Source: Virgibacillus aidingensis
Lineage (GTDB): Bacteria; Bacillota; Bacilli; Bacillales; Amphibacillaceae
DNA: 64,000 nucleotides
Reading direction: 5' to 3'
NCBI RefSeq assembly: GCF_010994035.1
Contig: NZ_WIXN01000019.1
Span: forward strand, 26,802 to 90,801
The notes beneath the pieces are model-generated. The model was not told the DNA's origin and made no database searches. It saw only the letters and a program-made list of their open reading frames with translations. A program made the translations under genes and the position numbers. Every line of letters begins with the position of its first letter. Position 1 is the first letter of the stretch. This document shows positions 52,311-61,898 of this stretch, one piece after another.

Positions 52311-53720
52311 TTGGAAAAAGAAATGACTTTACAAAGGGGTGGACCTGCACAACGATATGCTGGCAAGCTACTGCTAAGAAATGAAATCCCCCTCGATGAA
52401 AACACCTTCCAGCAAATGCTCTCTGCGAAACTTTTCACCCCAGTCCCGTCTATTACCAGAAAAAAATTCAGATATCATTGCCGCCGCTGCGGTAACCAAG
52501 AGCGTAAATTATTTGCAGACATTCCTTGTCAGCTATGCCATAAAACTCATGTCTATTGCCGGAACTGCATTGAGATGGGCAGGGTGATGGAATGCAAATC
52601 TCTTTATTACTGGTCGGGAAATAAGCCTGTATGGCCAGTACATGAAAATCCATGTACGTGGGAAGGGGAATTGACCAGGCTTCAGCAGCTGGCGGCAGAG
52701 CGGATGATGGAAGCTTTAAAAGGAAAGGAAAAAGAATTGCTGATTTGGGCAGTATGCGGAGCTGGGAAAACAGAAATGCTCTATCCGGGGATTACCGAGG
52801 CATTGAAACTGGGCATGCGAATTTGCATTGCTTCACCGAGGGCAGATGTGGTGAGAGAACTTAAACCGCGACTGCAGCATGCTTTTGAATCAGTTTCCGT
52901 AGAAGCTCTATATGGAGGAAGTACAGATAAAGAAGGCACCGCGCAGCTCATCATTGCAACCACCCATCAATTATTACGTTATAAAGAGGCGTTTGATTTA
53001 CTGATTATTGATGAAATTGATGCATTTCCCTTTCATGCAGACCCTTCATTGCCTTTTGCTGCCAGACGTGCCAAAAAATCACCTTCCACAACAATCTACT
53101 TAACAGCTACCCCTCGTAAACAGCAACAGATATTGCTCCGGCGTAAGAAACTACCCCATATTTTTGTTCCGGTCCGCTATCATGGCCATCCATTACCTGT
53201 TCCGCAAATGAAAATGACATTTTCTTTAAAAAAAGATCTACGGAAAAATATGCCGCCCGCAGCATTTATTTCCTGGATTGGGCAACGGAAAAATCCGGGC
53301 AGGCAGCTTCTCATTTTTGTCCCTGCCATCTCCATGGCCGAAAATCTGCTTCACCCTATTGCTGACGTACTTTTGCAGGAAAAAGTTATAGAAGACAGGA
53401 AGAAAGTGGACGCTGTCCACGCCGCAGATCCGGACAGAAAGGATAAAGTACTGAAATTCAGGGCAAAAGAGCTGACTGTTATTATTACTACTACCATTTT
53501 GGAGCGGGGAGTAACATTCCCATCTGTGGATGTAGCGATTTTTGATGCAGGGCATGAAGTATTTGAGGAGGCAGCGCTCGTGCAAATTGCCGGTCGGGCA
53601 GGAAGAAGTGCGGACGATCCGACAGGGGAAGTCATATTTTTTCATGACGGAAAGACGGAAGCAATGGTAAAGGCGATCCATGCTATTAAACAAATGAATA
53701 AGCTTGGAGGGAGACTTTGA
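52311..53720 (+). CDS. comFA: ComFA, DNA-uptake ATPase/helicase
   Basis: A 469-aa DEAD-box-like motor that drives internalisation of transforming single-stranded DNA. N-terminal zinc cluster with C-R-R-C, C-Q-L-C and C-R-N-C pairs (about 57-95), Walker A C-G-A-G-K-T-E (about 148), motif II I-D-E-I-D, T-A-T-P, motif VI Q-I-A-G-R-A-G-R. TTG start with GAGGAGG. comFC starts 1 bp after its stop; comFB is absent. Confidence 0.95.
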   Translation: MEKEMTLQRGGPAQRYAGKLLLRNEIPLDENTFQQMLSAKLFTPVPSITRKKFRYHCRRCGNQERKLFADIPCQLCHKTHVYCRNCIEMGRVMECKSLYYWSGNKPVWPVHENPCTWEGELTRLQQLAAERMMEALKGKEKELLIWAVCGAGKTEMLYPGITEALKLGMRICIASPRADVVRELKPRLQHAFESVSVEALYGGSTDKEGTAQLIIATTHQLLRYKEAFDLLIIDEIDAFPFHADPSLPFAARRAKKSPSTTIYLTATPRKQQQILLRRKKLPHIFVPVRYHGHPLPVPQMKMTFSLKKDLRKNMPPAAFISWIGQRKNPGRQLLIFVPAISMAENLLHPIADVLLQEKVIEDRKKVDAVHAADPDRKDKVLKFRAKELTVIITTTILERGVTFPSVDVAIFDAGHEVFEEAALVQIAGRAGRSADDPTGEVIFFHDGKTEAMVKAIHAIKQMNKLGGRL

Positions 53721-53721
53721 T

Positions 53722-54396
53722 ATGCACTGTCTATGGTGTTATGAGGAAATCATTCCCAACTTGAACTGGCAGAATATCTTCACGCTTTTTAAACCGAGAT
53801 CCCTATGTGAACCGTGTGAAGTCAGGCTGAGTAAACTGGTTGGAAGCCGCTGCCGGCGATGCAGCCGGATGTCAGCGGTTCGAATCTGCAAGGACTGCGA
53901 GTGGTGGGAGAAGCGCCTGGGCGGGGATGTTTTGACATGTAATCATTCTATTTATGCTTATAACGATTTTATGCAGGATGTGATTGCCAAGTGGAAATAC
54001 CGGGGGGATTACCAGCTTGGTCAGATATTTAAACAGCCGCTGATCGATGCTTTCTCTTCTCTATTTGTTAATAAAGAAGTCGTTATTGTCCCGGTGCCGT
54101 TAAGTGAAGAAAGAACGCTGGAACGCGGGTTTAACCAGGCTAAGGTGCTGGCGGATTTTCTTCCCGATTCATCTATGGAAGTACTAAAAAGAGTACATGG
54201 AGAAAAGCAGTCAAAAAAGTCGCGGAATGAAAGAATTTTTACAAATAATCCTTTTATATTAACCCGGCCTATTGAAAAACCTGTGCTGCTTGTCGATGAT
54301 ATATATACAACTGGTACAACGATCCGGCATGCAGCCGGCTTATTACGGAAACATGGTACTCCTAAAGTTTACAGCTTTACATTAATTCGGGGATAG
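53722..54396 (+). CDS. comFC: ComFC, competence protein with phosphoribosyltransferase fold
   Basis: A 224-aa protein: zinc ribbon (C-L-W-C, C-E-P-C, C-R-R-C, C-K-D-C) then PRTase fold with V-L-L-V-D-D-I-Y-T-T-G-T-T (PRPP loop). Works with ComFA in DNA uptake. ATG 53722 after GGAGGGA within the end of comFA. Confidence 0.94.
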   Translation: MHCLWCYEEIIPNLNWQNIFTLFKPRSLCEPCEVRLSKLVGSRCRRCSRMSAVRICKDCEWWEKRLGGDVLTCNHSIYAYNDFMQDVIAKWKYRGDYQLGQIFKQPLIDAFSSLFVNKEVVIVPVPLSEERTLERGFNQAKVLADFLPDSSMEVLKRVHGEKQSKKSRNERIFTNNPFILTRPIEKPVLLVDDIYTTGTTIRHAAGLLRKHGTPKVYSFTLIRG

Positions 54397-54440
54397 ACTG
54401 CTGCTGTGTTATAATATTTTAGATGAAATGAGGGATTCTC

Positions 54441-54836
54441 ATGGCGGAAATAGCTAATTGCGCTCGCTGTGATGCTGTTTTTGTAAAAGGAATTCGGGAT
54501 ATTTGTCCTGACTGCCATAAAGAAGAAGAAAAGGCGTTTGATATCGTTTACCAATTTTTGCGTCAAAAGAAAAATCGTGAAGCGACAATGGCGGAAATTG
54601 TGGAGGCAACAGGTGTGGAAGAAGCATGGATTATAAAATTTATTAAAGAAAAACGGTTGCTCACTACCCAGTTTCCCAGCCTGAATTTTCCTTGTGAGAA
54701 ATGTGGTGATCCAATTACACAGGGACGTTTATGCTCCAGCTGTGCAAAGGAGTTAAAGTTGGAACTCGAGCTGCATGAGAAACAGCAAAAGCAGGAAAAT
54801 GAAAAGAGAAAAACGTATTATATGTTTGATAATTGA
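54441..54836 (+). CDS. yvyF: YvyF, flagellar-operon zinc-finger protein
   Basis: A 131-aa protein with two zinc-binding cysteine sets (C-A-R-C ... C-P-D-C and C-E-K-C ... C-S-S-C) and a helical middle with a winged-helix look; C-terminal coiled coil. Conserved first gene of the flgM operon in Bacillus; role not established. Confidence 0.9.
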   Translation: MAEIANCARCDAVFVKGIRDICPDCHKEEEKAFDIVYQFLRQKKNREATMAEIVEATGVEEAWIIKFIKEKRLLTTQFPSLNFPCEKCGDPITQGRLCSSCAKELKLELELHEKQQKQENEKRKTYYMFDN

Positions 54837-54837
54837 C

Positions 54838-54865
54838 TTAACTTATATAAAGAATGTGCCGATAT
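54838..54865 (+). promoter_or_regulatory. Sigma-D promoter of flgM
   Basis: GCCGATAT (54858-54865), the sigma-D -10, with TTAA 16 bases upstream as a weak -35. flgM and downstream genes are sigma-D controlled in Bacillus. Confidence 0.7.
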
Positions 54866-54908
54866 AAAATGTAAATAATGGCGCTCGAATAGAAATTGAG
54901 GTGAGAAG

Positions 54909-55169
54909 ATGAAAATAAATGGTCCGAATCAAACAAATTTCAACCCATACCAAAACCACATTCAAAAGCAAATGGACTTGAAAAAGAATACGAAGCAGGA
55001 TCAGATAGAAATATCCAATGAGGCAAAGAAACTGCTGGAAAATGACAAGGCGGATCCAAAACGGGAAGCTTATGTGCAGGAGATTAAAGATAAAATAGAT
55101 TCCGGTGAATATAAAATTGACTATGAGCAAACTGCTCGGAAAATGATTGATTTTTGGTCGAAGCAGTAA
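54909..55169 (+). CDS. flgM: FlgM anti-sigma-D factor
   Basis: An 86-aa protein, N-terminus M-K-I-N-G-P-N-Q, middle I-E-I-S-N-E-A-K-K-L-L, and C-terminal sigma-binding helices with V-Q-E-I-K-D-K-I-D-S-G-E-Y-K-I-D. Holds sigma-D inactive until the hook is complete. Ribosome site GAGGTGAGAAG. Confidence 0.93.
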   Translation: MKINGPNQTNFNPYQNHIQKQMDLKKNTKQDQIEISNEAKKLLENDKADPKREAYVQEIKDKIDSGEYKIDYEQTARKMIDFWSKQ

Positions 55170-55186
55170 AAAGGGAGGACGCCAAT

Positions 55187-55675
55187 ATGTCCGTAAAAAC
55201 AATTATCCAGTCATTGGAGAAACTGATTCGATTCCATAAAGACCTGCTGGATATTTCGGAACAAAAAACAGTGCTTATCAAAGACGGTTCGATTGAAGCG
55301 CTGCAGGCGCTGCTCGTAAAAGAAAGCAAAGAAATCCGGCTTTTGGAGCAGGAAGAAGAAAAACGCCAGTCCGAAGTGGAAGCATGGTTTCAGCAAAGAA
55401 AGATTAACCAGGATGCGACATTGACCAATATGCTGGAAATAATAACTGATGCATCAGAACAAAAAGGCCTGGAAGAAACTACAATTAAACTCACCGAAGT
55501 CATAACAAAATTAAAACAGCAGGAGGAGCTGAACCAATCTCTGTTAAACCAATCAATAAAATTTGTCCAGCTGACGATGGGTTTAATGAATCCAGCCATG
55601 AAAGAATTCAACTATGGAAAACAAAAACAAACCGCATCAGCCTTGAACCGCTCCGTATTCGACTCACAGGCTTGA
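55187..55675 (+). CDS. flgN: FlgN, chaperone for FlgK and FlgL
   Basis: A 162-aa helical protein (YvyG) starting M-S-V-K-T-I-I-Q-S-L-E-K-L; long coiled coil throughout. ATG 55187 has AAGGGAGG upstream; the start upstream overlapping flgM is rejected. Binds hook-junction proteins before export. Confidence 0.9.
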   Translation: MSVKTIIQSLEKLIRFHKDLLDISEQKTVLIKDGSIEALQALLVKESKEIRLLEQEEEKRQSEVEAWFQQRKINQDATLTNMLEIITDASEQKGLEETTIKLTEVITKLKQQEELNQSLLNQSIKFVQLTMGLMNPAMKEFNYGKQKQTASALNRSVFDSQA

Positions 55676-55681
55676 AACGGC

Positions 55682-55824
55682 GGGACGGTTCTGCTGTTGC
55701 AGGGTTTGTTTTGAAGCCGTATTTCAGTTGATTATTGTATATATTCAAAATGACAGCTGGCATTTGACGGCTGTTATCGTCCTTCTGGAAACTTACATAG
55801 ATGATGAAACAAGAGAACCGTCCG
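55682..55824. repeat. Dispersed inverted-repeat element (GGACGGTTCT family), copy 2
   Basis: GGGACGGTTCT (55682-55692) and AGAACCGTCC (55814-55823) are inverted ends; the right end reads GAAACAAGAGAACCGTCC, as at 32071-32247. Inserted between flgN and flgK; the internal word CTGCTGTTGCA is shared with the sequence flanking copy 1. Confidence 0.7.
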
Positions 55825-55854
55825 GTGTTTACATAGGAGAAAAGGAGTTTATAT

Positions 55855-57387
55855 ATGAGTACATTTCACGGTTTAGAGATGGCTAAGCAAGCTTTGTTTG
55901 CGCAGCGTTCGGCATTACATACTACCGGCCATAATATATCCAATGCCAATACGGAAGGATATACGAGACAGCGGGTGAATTTTGAGACAATGAGTCCGTA
56001 CCCTGCAGGCGCGAGAAACCGTCCGGAGATACCCGGACAATTAGGAACCGGGGTGCAGGCCGGTTCAATTGAACGTATTCGTGATCAATTTTTGGATAAT
56101 CAGTTTCGTGCAGAGAATGGCAAATCAGGATATTGGGAGACTTTGTCCAGTGCGCTAGGACGTATGGAAAATATCATGAATGAGCCATCCGAAAGCGGAT
56201 TATCGCATACGATGGATCAATTTTGGCAATCGCTTCAGGATCTTGCGGTGAGTCCGGACAATTCCGGTGCCAGATCGGTTGTTGCCGAGCGGGGGCTGGC
56301 GGTCAGTGAAACATTTAATTATTTAGCCGATTCATTAACAACCATTCGTTCGGATTTAAAAAATCAGATTGATGTGACAGTTGCCGATGCCAATTCGTTA
56401 ATGCGCCAAATTCACGGTGTGAATGAGCAAATAAAACAGCTGGAACCCCACGGATACCTGCCGAATGATTTATATGATGAACGTGACCGGCTTATTGATG
56501 ATTTATCCAATATGATGAATATAAAAGTTACGTATGAAAAAAGCGGGGAAAGTTCCCCTGATATAGCAAAAGGACTTGCTTCAATTGAAGTGATTAATAA
56601 CCAGGGGCATTCTTTTGATCCTCCGGTTACATTAGTGAATGGAGCACCGGGACAGGGTGCGGTGAATGAGATTGAAATTGCTTATGGGGGAGAAACGGGT
56701 TCATTAGATGCAGTGGAATCGATTTCAGCTGGTGGTGTCAATCTCGATATACTTGACACTAATGGTTCTTTAGGCGGTCTTATAGAGGCATATGGGCATA
56801 GTATTGGGGAGAATGATAATGTGACAGGGATTTATACTACAATGCTTGCAAATTTGGATGATATGGCAAATGCCTTTGCTGAAGCTTTTAACGAAGTACA
56901 CCAAAACGGCCGTAACCTGGATGACGAGCCAGGTGAACAATTCTTTGTATTTAAAGAAGGGTTAACAGGTGCTCGCGGGCTCACCGTAAATCAAGATATT
57001 TTGGATTATCCTGAAAAAATTGCAGCCAGCGCAGATGGAACACAAGGAAATGGAGCCAATGCTACTGAACTGGCGGCGGTATTTAATAATACCAATTTGG
57101 AAGGTGATCCCCTGGGTGAAAATACATCGGTAAACAGTTTTTATCAATCGATAATCGGAGAGCTTGGTGTAGCTGCGCAGGAAGCAAATCGAATGACAAA
57201 TAATACGGAAATTCTTCGTTCCCAGGTGGAAAATCAGCGCATGTCTGTCAGCTCGGTTTCACTCGATGAGGAAATGTCGAATATGATTAAATTTCAGCAT
57301 GCCTATAATGCATCTGCGAGGAGCATGACGGCAATGGATGAACTTCTGGACAGGATTATCAACAATATGGGATTGGCAGGGAGGTAA
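55855..57387 (+). CDS. flgK: FlgK, hook-filament junction protein
   Basis: A 510-aa protein. N-terminal rod-like motif A-L-H-T-T-G-H-N-I-S-N-A-N-T-E-G-Y-T-R-Q and C-terminal S-V-S-L-D-E-E-M-S-N-M-I-K-F-Q-H-A-Y form the coiled-coil shell. Ribosome site AAAAGGAG. flgL follows 6 bp downstream. Confidence 0.96.
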   Translation: MSTFHGLEMAKQALFAQRSALHTTGHNISNANTEGYTRQRVNFETMSPYPAGARNRPEIPGQLGTGVQAGSIERIRDQFLDNQFRAENGKSGYWETLSSALGRMENIMNEPSESGLSHTMDQFWQSLQDLAVSPDNSGARSVVAERGLAVSETFNYLADSLTTIRSDLKNQIDVTVADANSLMRQIHGVNEQIKQLEPHGYLPNDLYDERDRLIDDLSNMMNIKVTYEKSGESSPDIAKGLASIEVINNQGHSFDPPVTLVNGAPGQGAVNEIEIAYGGETGSLDAVESISAGGVNLDILDTNGSLGGLIEAYGHSIGENDNVTGIYTTMLANLDDMANAFAEAFNEVHQNGRNLDDEPGEQFFVFKEGLTGARGLTVNQDILDYPEKIAASADGTQGNGANATELAAVFNNTNLEGDPLGENTSVNSFYQSIIGELGVAAQEANRMTNNTEILRSQVENQRMSVSSVSLDEEMSNMIKFQHAYNASARSMTAMDELLDRIINNMGLAGR

Positions 57388-57393
57388 AAAAAT

Positions 57394-58263
57394 ATGCGGG
57401 TAACCCAAAGTATGCTTTCCAATAATATGTTAAGAAATCTGTCAAACAGCAATGCAAATATGAGTACCTACATGGATCAATTGACTACAGGCAAAAAAAT
57501 CAATCGTCCCTCCGATGACCCCGTTGTTGCTATGAAAGGAATCAACTATCGGAGTCAGGTGTCTGAAATCAAACAGTTTAAGCGCAATACGAGCGAGGTC
57601 CATAATTGGATGGATAATACGGATGCAGCATTAAATACAGCAACACAGGCGTTGCAAAAGCTTCGGGAGCTTGCTGTACAGGCAAGTAATGATACGTATG
57701 ATGAGCAGGAACGGGAAAATATAATGAAAGAAGCCGAACAATTAAAGCAGCATTTGATCGACATTGCAAACACGAATGTGAACGGAAAGCATATTTTTAA
57801 TGGAACAAATACAAATGCTTCTCCGTTTAATGAAAATGATGAATTTATTCCAAATACGGATAAAGTAACAATAGAAGTGGCGAGCGGGATGAAGCTCGAT
57901 GCAAATATAAACCCGGAAGCAGCTTTTGGTAATGATTTATTTGATAACCTGCAAGGTTTTATCACAGCCTTAGATGATAATGACCAATCCGGAATACAAG
58001 AAAGCATTGAAAATATTGATGAAGGAATCAATCAAATAATTAACACAAGAGCAGATCTCGGTGCACGTATGAATCGGCTTGATTTAATAGAAAACAGGCT
58101 GGCTGAACAGGAAATCGTCGCTACAAAAACGATGTCCGATAATGAAGATGTTGATTATGCTGAAACAATCACAAAATTAATTACCCAGGAAAGTCTGCAC
58201 CGTGCCGCATTGTCAGCCGGCTCCAGAATCATTCAGCCATCCCTGGTTGACTTTTTACGATGA
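57394..58263 (+). CDS. flgL: FlgL, hook-filament junction protein
   Basis: A 289-aa flagellin-like protein: M-R-V-T-Q-S-M-L-S-N-N-M-L, T-G-K-K-I-N-R-P-S-D-D-P and C-terminal helices ending S-L-V-D-F-L-R. Cap between FlgK and filament. Terminator follows. Confidence 0.96.
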   Translation: MRVTQSMLSNNMLRNLSNSNANMSTYMDQLTTGKKINRPSDDPVVAMKGINYRSQVSEIKQFKRNTSEVHNWMDNTDAALNTATQALQKLRELAVQASNDTYDEQERENIMKEAEQLKQHLIDIANTNVNGKHIFNGTNTNASPFNENDEFIPNTDKVTIEVASGMKLDANINPEAAFGNDLFDNLQGFITALDDNDQSGIQESIENIDEGINQIINTRADLGARMNRLDLIENRLAEQEIVATKTMSDNEDVDYAETITKLITQESLHRAALSAGSRIIQPSLVDFLR

Positions 58264-58274
58264 TTGCTTCCCGC

Positions 58275-58312
58275 CACCCTTGCCCATATCTCTAGGGTGA
58301 GGGTTTTTTTTT
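58275..58312 (+). terminator. Terminator after flgL
   Basis: CACCCT (58275-58280) pairs with AGGGTG (58294-58299), followed after AGGG by nine T. Confidence 0.6.
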
Positions 58313-58374
58313 AAATGTGAAGTCAGAAAGAATCGCCTATAAATCGTGTAATTACCAGGAAGGAAGGGCTGCAC

Positions 58375-58938
58375 ATGAATATCCCGCAAATTCGCATGCA
58401 ATCACAAATGGCACAGATTGAGATAAGTCAAACAGCCGCAAAACAATACATAAGGCAGCCGGCAGCAGAAATATCCATTCAACAGCCCCCGGCATCCCTT
58501 TCAATACAAACTACTCCTTCAAGGTTGCAGATTGACCAGACTCAGGCATGGGAAGATATGAACTTAATGCATATCTCGAGACTTAATGAGAAATTTGCCA
58601 AGGAAGGTTTGCGGGCAGTACAGGAGGGCATGGCCAAAAAGGCAGCGCAGGGCAGAGAGTTAATGATGATTGAAAATGAAGGAGCCCCAGTAATTGAACA
58701 GGCAATGACAAACAGTCAGGATCCGGTTAAGCAACTGGGGATTAACTTTATTCCATCTCCTTTTTCGGTGAAAATTAATTATCAGCCGTCAGATGTGGAA
58801 ATAGATGTCCAAGTGAATAAACCGGTTATTGAAGTGGAGCGAAATAACCCGCAAATACATTATGAACCCGGGTCTGTCGATATTCGCATGAAACAATTTC
58901 AGGAGCTGAATATTGATTTTATTAATCTTTATGCTTAA
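58375..58938 (+). CDS. yviE: YviE, flagellar operon protein (DUF6470)
   Basis: A 187-aa protein with repeated I-Q/Q-P-P-rich beta segments (I-S-I-Q-Q-P-P-A-S-L-S-I-Q) and N-P-Q-I-H-Y-E-P-G near the end. Always found before fliW in Bacillus; function unknown. Ribosome site AGGAAGG. Confidence 0.88.
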   Translation: MNIPQIRMQSQMAQIEISQTAAKQYIRQPAAEISIQQPPASLSIQTTPSRLQIDQTQAWEDMNLMHISRLNEKFAKEGLRAVQEGMAKKAAQGRELMMIENEGAPVIEQAMTNSQDPVKQLGINFIPSPFSVKINYQPSDVEIDVQVNKPVIEVERNNPQIHYEPGSVDIRMKQFQELNIDFINLYA

Positions 58939-58956
58939 GGAAAGGAAGAATATATA

Positions 58957-59406
58957 ATGAAGGTTCAAACAAAATATTTAGGCGAAGCGGAAATAGAAAG
59001 TTCGAATATCATCAAGTTTGCTGCAGGGGTACCCGGGTTTAATGAGGAAAAAGAATTTATTCTCATGGATATTCCCGGCAATGACGGTTTTCAGATACTG
59101 CAATCCATCAAGTCGGCTAATACAGCCTTTATTGTAACTAACCCGCACCAGATTTACCCGGACTATACATTTGATTTGGATGAAAATACACAGAATATGC
59201 TGCAAATAAAGAGTGAAAAAGAGGTAGTTGTCTTTACAATTCTAACGATAAAAGATCCTTTTCAGGAAAGTACGTTAAATTTAAAAGCACCGATTATTAT
59301 CAATCCTGTAAGCAGACTGGGAAAACAGTATATTATCAATGCCGATCACTATCCGACAAGGGCAAAAGTATCCCCCAAGCATTCCCGGCAGATGGAAGGA
59401 GAATAA
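58957..59406 (+). CDS. fliW: FliW, flagellin homeostasis protein
   Basis: A 149-aa protein with F-A-A-G-V-P-G-F and later [15 protein letters not shown]. It binds flagellin or CsrA, so that CsrA is released when flagellin is exported. 18 bp after yviE, 2 bp before csrA. Confidence 0.94.
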   Translation: MKVQTKYLGEAEIESSNIIKFAAGVPGFNEEKEFILMDIPGNDGFQILQSIKSANTAFIVTNPHQIYPDYTFDLDENTQNMLQIKSEKEVVVFTILTIKDPFQESTLNLKAPIIINPVSRLGKQYIINADHYPTRAKVSPKHSRQMEGE

Positions 59407-59408
59407 TT

Positions 59409-59639
59409 ATGCTTGTATTAACACGAAAAAAGAATGAATCCATTCAAATAGGGGAAGACATCGAAATTAAAGTGCTTGGGGTGGAAGGAGATCAAATTAA
59501 GCTGGGAATTCATGCCCCAAAATCCATTGATATTCACAGAAAAGAAATTTACGAGGCAATACAGAAGGAAAACAACAAAGCAGCAAGTGTTTCTTTAGAT
59601 ATACTTGAAGTGCTGCAGAAAAACAATCATACTAAATAA
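59409..59639 (+). CDS. csrA: CsrA translational repressor
   Basis: A 76-aa RNA-binding dimer: [15 protein letters not shown] and [10 protein letters not shown]. In Bacillus its main target is the hag leader, but no hag is present next to it here. Terminator directly after. Confidence 0.96.
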   Translation: MLVLTRKKNESIQIGEDIEIKVLGVEGDQIKLGIHAPKSIDIHRKEIYEAIQKENNKAASVSLDILEVLQKNNHTK

Positions 59640-59649
59640 CCATTTGATA

Positions 59650-59688
59650 AACTGCTATACACGGAACTCCATAGCAGTTTTTATTTTT
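59650..59688 (+). terminator. Terminator after csrA
   Basis: AACTGCTAT (59650-59658) pairs with ATAGCAGTT (59671-59679), then TTTATTTTTC. Confidence 0.8.
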
Positions 59689-59933
59689 CAAGTTAAGAAG
59701 TTAAATTACAGCAATTTCGATGGGATGATGAACCGCCGTACCGCATTCCCAATTCCTTTTGACGGAAGAGGAACAACTGAACCATATTCCCAAAGCAGTT
59801 ATTCCAGGAAACTAACAATTTTGAAGGCTTAAACAAAACTGATGTATGTACTAATAGACGAAGGAATACGGATTTTCAGCATTTAATGAAATATAAAAAA
59901 GCCGGAAAAGCCAAGGTTTTTAACAGAAACCAT

Positions 59934-59960
59934 TCAGAATGCCCTTATTTATGCCGATAT
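59934..59960 (+). promoter_or_regulatory. Sigma-D-like promoter of flaG
   Basis: GCCGATAT (59953-59960); -35 is weak (TCAG at 59934). Same -10 as before flgM. Confidence 0.6.
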
Positions 59961-59997
59961 AAAAGATAAATAAAAAATGGATGAGGGGTTGGGATGG

Positions 59998-60342
59998 ATG
60001 AGAGTGGAAAATGAGGTGCAAGGTGTATCCAGGGCAGGGGTTACACCGGGAATGAATAAAACTTTAGTGAAAGAGCAGATACAAGAGGAAATAGCTTTAC
60101 AAAAGGATTCAGTAATTAATAAAGACAAGGTAGACACAGTAGTATCAAAACTAAATGAGTTTATAGAACCATTGCGCACTGATTTGAAATTTGAATTCCA
60201 TGAAAAACTAAATGAATATTATGTGACGTTGGTAAATCCGATTACAAATGAAACGATCAAGGAAATACCGCCAAAAAAGTTTTTGGACATGTATGCAAAT
60301 ATGGCGGAATTAATGGGACTTTTAATCGACGAAAAAATATAA
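59998..60342 (+). CDS. flaG: FlaG family protein
   Basis: A 114-aa protein whose C-terminal half, F-E-F-H-E-K-L-N-E-Y-Y-V-T-L-V and I-K-E-I-P-P-K-K-F-L-D-M-Y, is the FlaG domain. Influences filament length. I prefer ATG 59998 (GAGGGG upstream) to ATG 59977. Confidence 0.9.
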   Translation: MRVENEVQGVSRAGVTPGMNKTLVKEQIQEEIALQKDSVINKDKVDTVVSKLNEFIEPLRTDLKFEFHEKLNEYYVTLVNPITNETIKEIPPKKFLDMYANMAELMGLLIDEKI

Positions 60343-60355
60343 GGAGTGATTGCCT

Positions 60356-61846
60356 ATGATGCGGGTTGGCGGTTTGGCAACAGGAATGGATATAGATCAA
60401 ATAGTAAATCGGCTGATGCAGGCGGAAAGGATGCCGCTGGATAAAATGCAGCAGGACCGGACCATGCTGGAGTGGCAGCGGGACGGATTTCGGGATATAA
60501 ACAAAAAGCTCTCCGAATTGGATAATATGATGCTGGATATGAAGCTGAGCCACACCTATCATTCAAAAGCAGCTGCTTCTTCACAGCAGGATGCAGTGAC
60601 AGCAACAGCTACAACAAGTGCTTATGATGGTACATATGATATAAATGTTACGCAGCTGGCAAGTTCGGCGATGAACGTCAGCCGCGAGAAAATCAATATT
60701 AAACCCAATGAAACGCTGAGTTCCCAGAATATTGAAGGTTTCAATACAGGCGAGTTTACATTTTACACTTTTGATGAAAATGGCAGTGAGCAAGAGCATA
60801 CATTTACGGTAAATGAAGAGGATACATTAAACGATGTATTGCGGCGGATTAATTCAGATGATAATAATGTGCGTGCCTTTTATGATGAAGGCCTGGACAA
60901 GGTTATCATGGAAACTACGAGAACCGGTGTATACAACCCGGATGACCAATCCGGGGGGAGTGAGATAGTTTTTGCTGAAGAAAATTCTTTTTTTACCCAT
61001 GTGCTTAAACTTAAAGGAGAAAAAAATGCGAGCAATGCAACGTTTGAATATAACGGTTTAACCATGACATCAAAAACAAATTCATACGAGTTAAACGGTA
61101 TTAACTTTCAATTTAATAATGTAACAGAAGGCAGCGCAAAAATAACCGTTGTTAATGACACGGAAGCATCCTTTGACAGAATCCTGGCTTTCGTCGATAA
61201 ATACAATGAAGTAGTTGAAACATTAAATGAATCACAGCGGGAGGAACGTTATCGGGATTATCCCCCGCTGACAGATGAACAAAAAGAAGAAATGTCGGAC
61301 AAAGAAATCGAACTCTGGGAAGAACGTGCGCAAAGCGGTATTTTAAAGGGAGAATCCGTTATTACCGGCGGACTCTTTAATATGAGGCAAAGCTGGTATG
61401 CCTCTGTAGATACCGGGGGAGAATTTTCTTCCTTAACCGAGATTGGCATCACTACTTCTCCAAATTATATGGACGGCGGGAAATTGCTGGTTGATGAGGA
61501 AAAGCTGCGGGAAGCACTGCAGCAAAATCCGGATGATGTGCAAAAACTTTTTTCCAACAGTGATAACGGATCAAGCCGAGGTCTTGTAAACCGATTAGAA
61601 GATGCAATCGATTCCACCATGGCACAGATTGGAGAGCGGGCAGGCAGCAGTAACTCTCCTTCGATGGAAAATTATACATTAGGAAAACGGATGAAAGATC
61701 TAAATGACCGAATTTCAGCTTTTGAACAGCGCCTTGTACAGGTCGAAACAAGATACTGGAACCAGTTTACCGCAATGGAGTCGGCAATTTCAAGGATGAA
61801 TCAGCAATCAGCCCAGTTAATGTCGCAATTTGGAGGCGGCATGTAA
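60356..61846 (+). CDS. fliD: FliD filament cap
   Basis: A 496-aa hook-associated protein 2. N-terminal G-G-L-A-T-G-M-D-I-D-Q-I-V; C-terminal domain with S-A-F-E-Q-R-L-V-Q-V-E-T-R-Y-W and M-E-S-A-I-S-R-M-N-Q-Q-S. Caps the filament and polymerises flagellin. AAGGAG precedes ATG 60356. Confidence 0.95.
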   Translation: MMRVGGLATGMDIDQIVNRLMQAERMPLDKMQQDRTMLEWQRDGFRDINKKLSELDNMMLDMKLSHTYHSKAAASSQQDAVTATATTSAYDGTYDINVTQLASSAMNVSREKINIKPNETLSSQNIEGFNTGEFTFYTFDENGSEQEHTFTVNEEDTLNDVLRRINSDDNNVRAFYDEGLDKVIMETTRTGVYNPDDQSGGSEIVFAEENSFFTHVLKLKGEKNASNATFEYNGLTMTSKTNSYELNGINFQFNNVTEGSAKITVVNDTEASFDRILAFVDKYNEVVETLNESQREERYRDYPPLTDEQKEEMSDKEIELWEERAQSGILKGESVITGGLFNMRQSWYASVDTGGEFSSLTEIGITTSPNYMDGGKLLVDEEKLREALQQNPDDVQKLFSNSDNGSSRGLVNRLEDAIDSTMAQIGERAGSSNSPSMENYTLGKRMKDLNDRISAFEQRLVQVETRYWNQFTAMESAISRMNQQSAQLMSQFGGGM

Positions 61847-61898
61847 ACATGTTAAGGGATGCTAATGAGGAATGTAAAAAAGGAGTGGAAATTGAATT

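Larger units (their letters stand above)
59640..59997. other. csrA-flaG gap lacking hag
   Basis: 358 bp at the place of hag in B. subtilis. Holds the csrA terminator and the flaG promoter; no flagellin-like sequence (no M-x-I-N-x-N or terminal helix words) was found. A short ORF reading at 59605-59832 is not supported. Confidence 0.6.

Noticed and set aside
59605..59832. ORF across the csrA end and the csrA-flaG gap
   Set aside because: Starts inside csrA in another frame, runs through a terminator, and shows no flagellin features.
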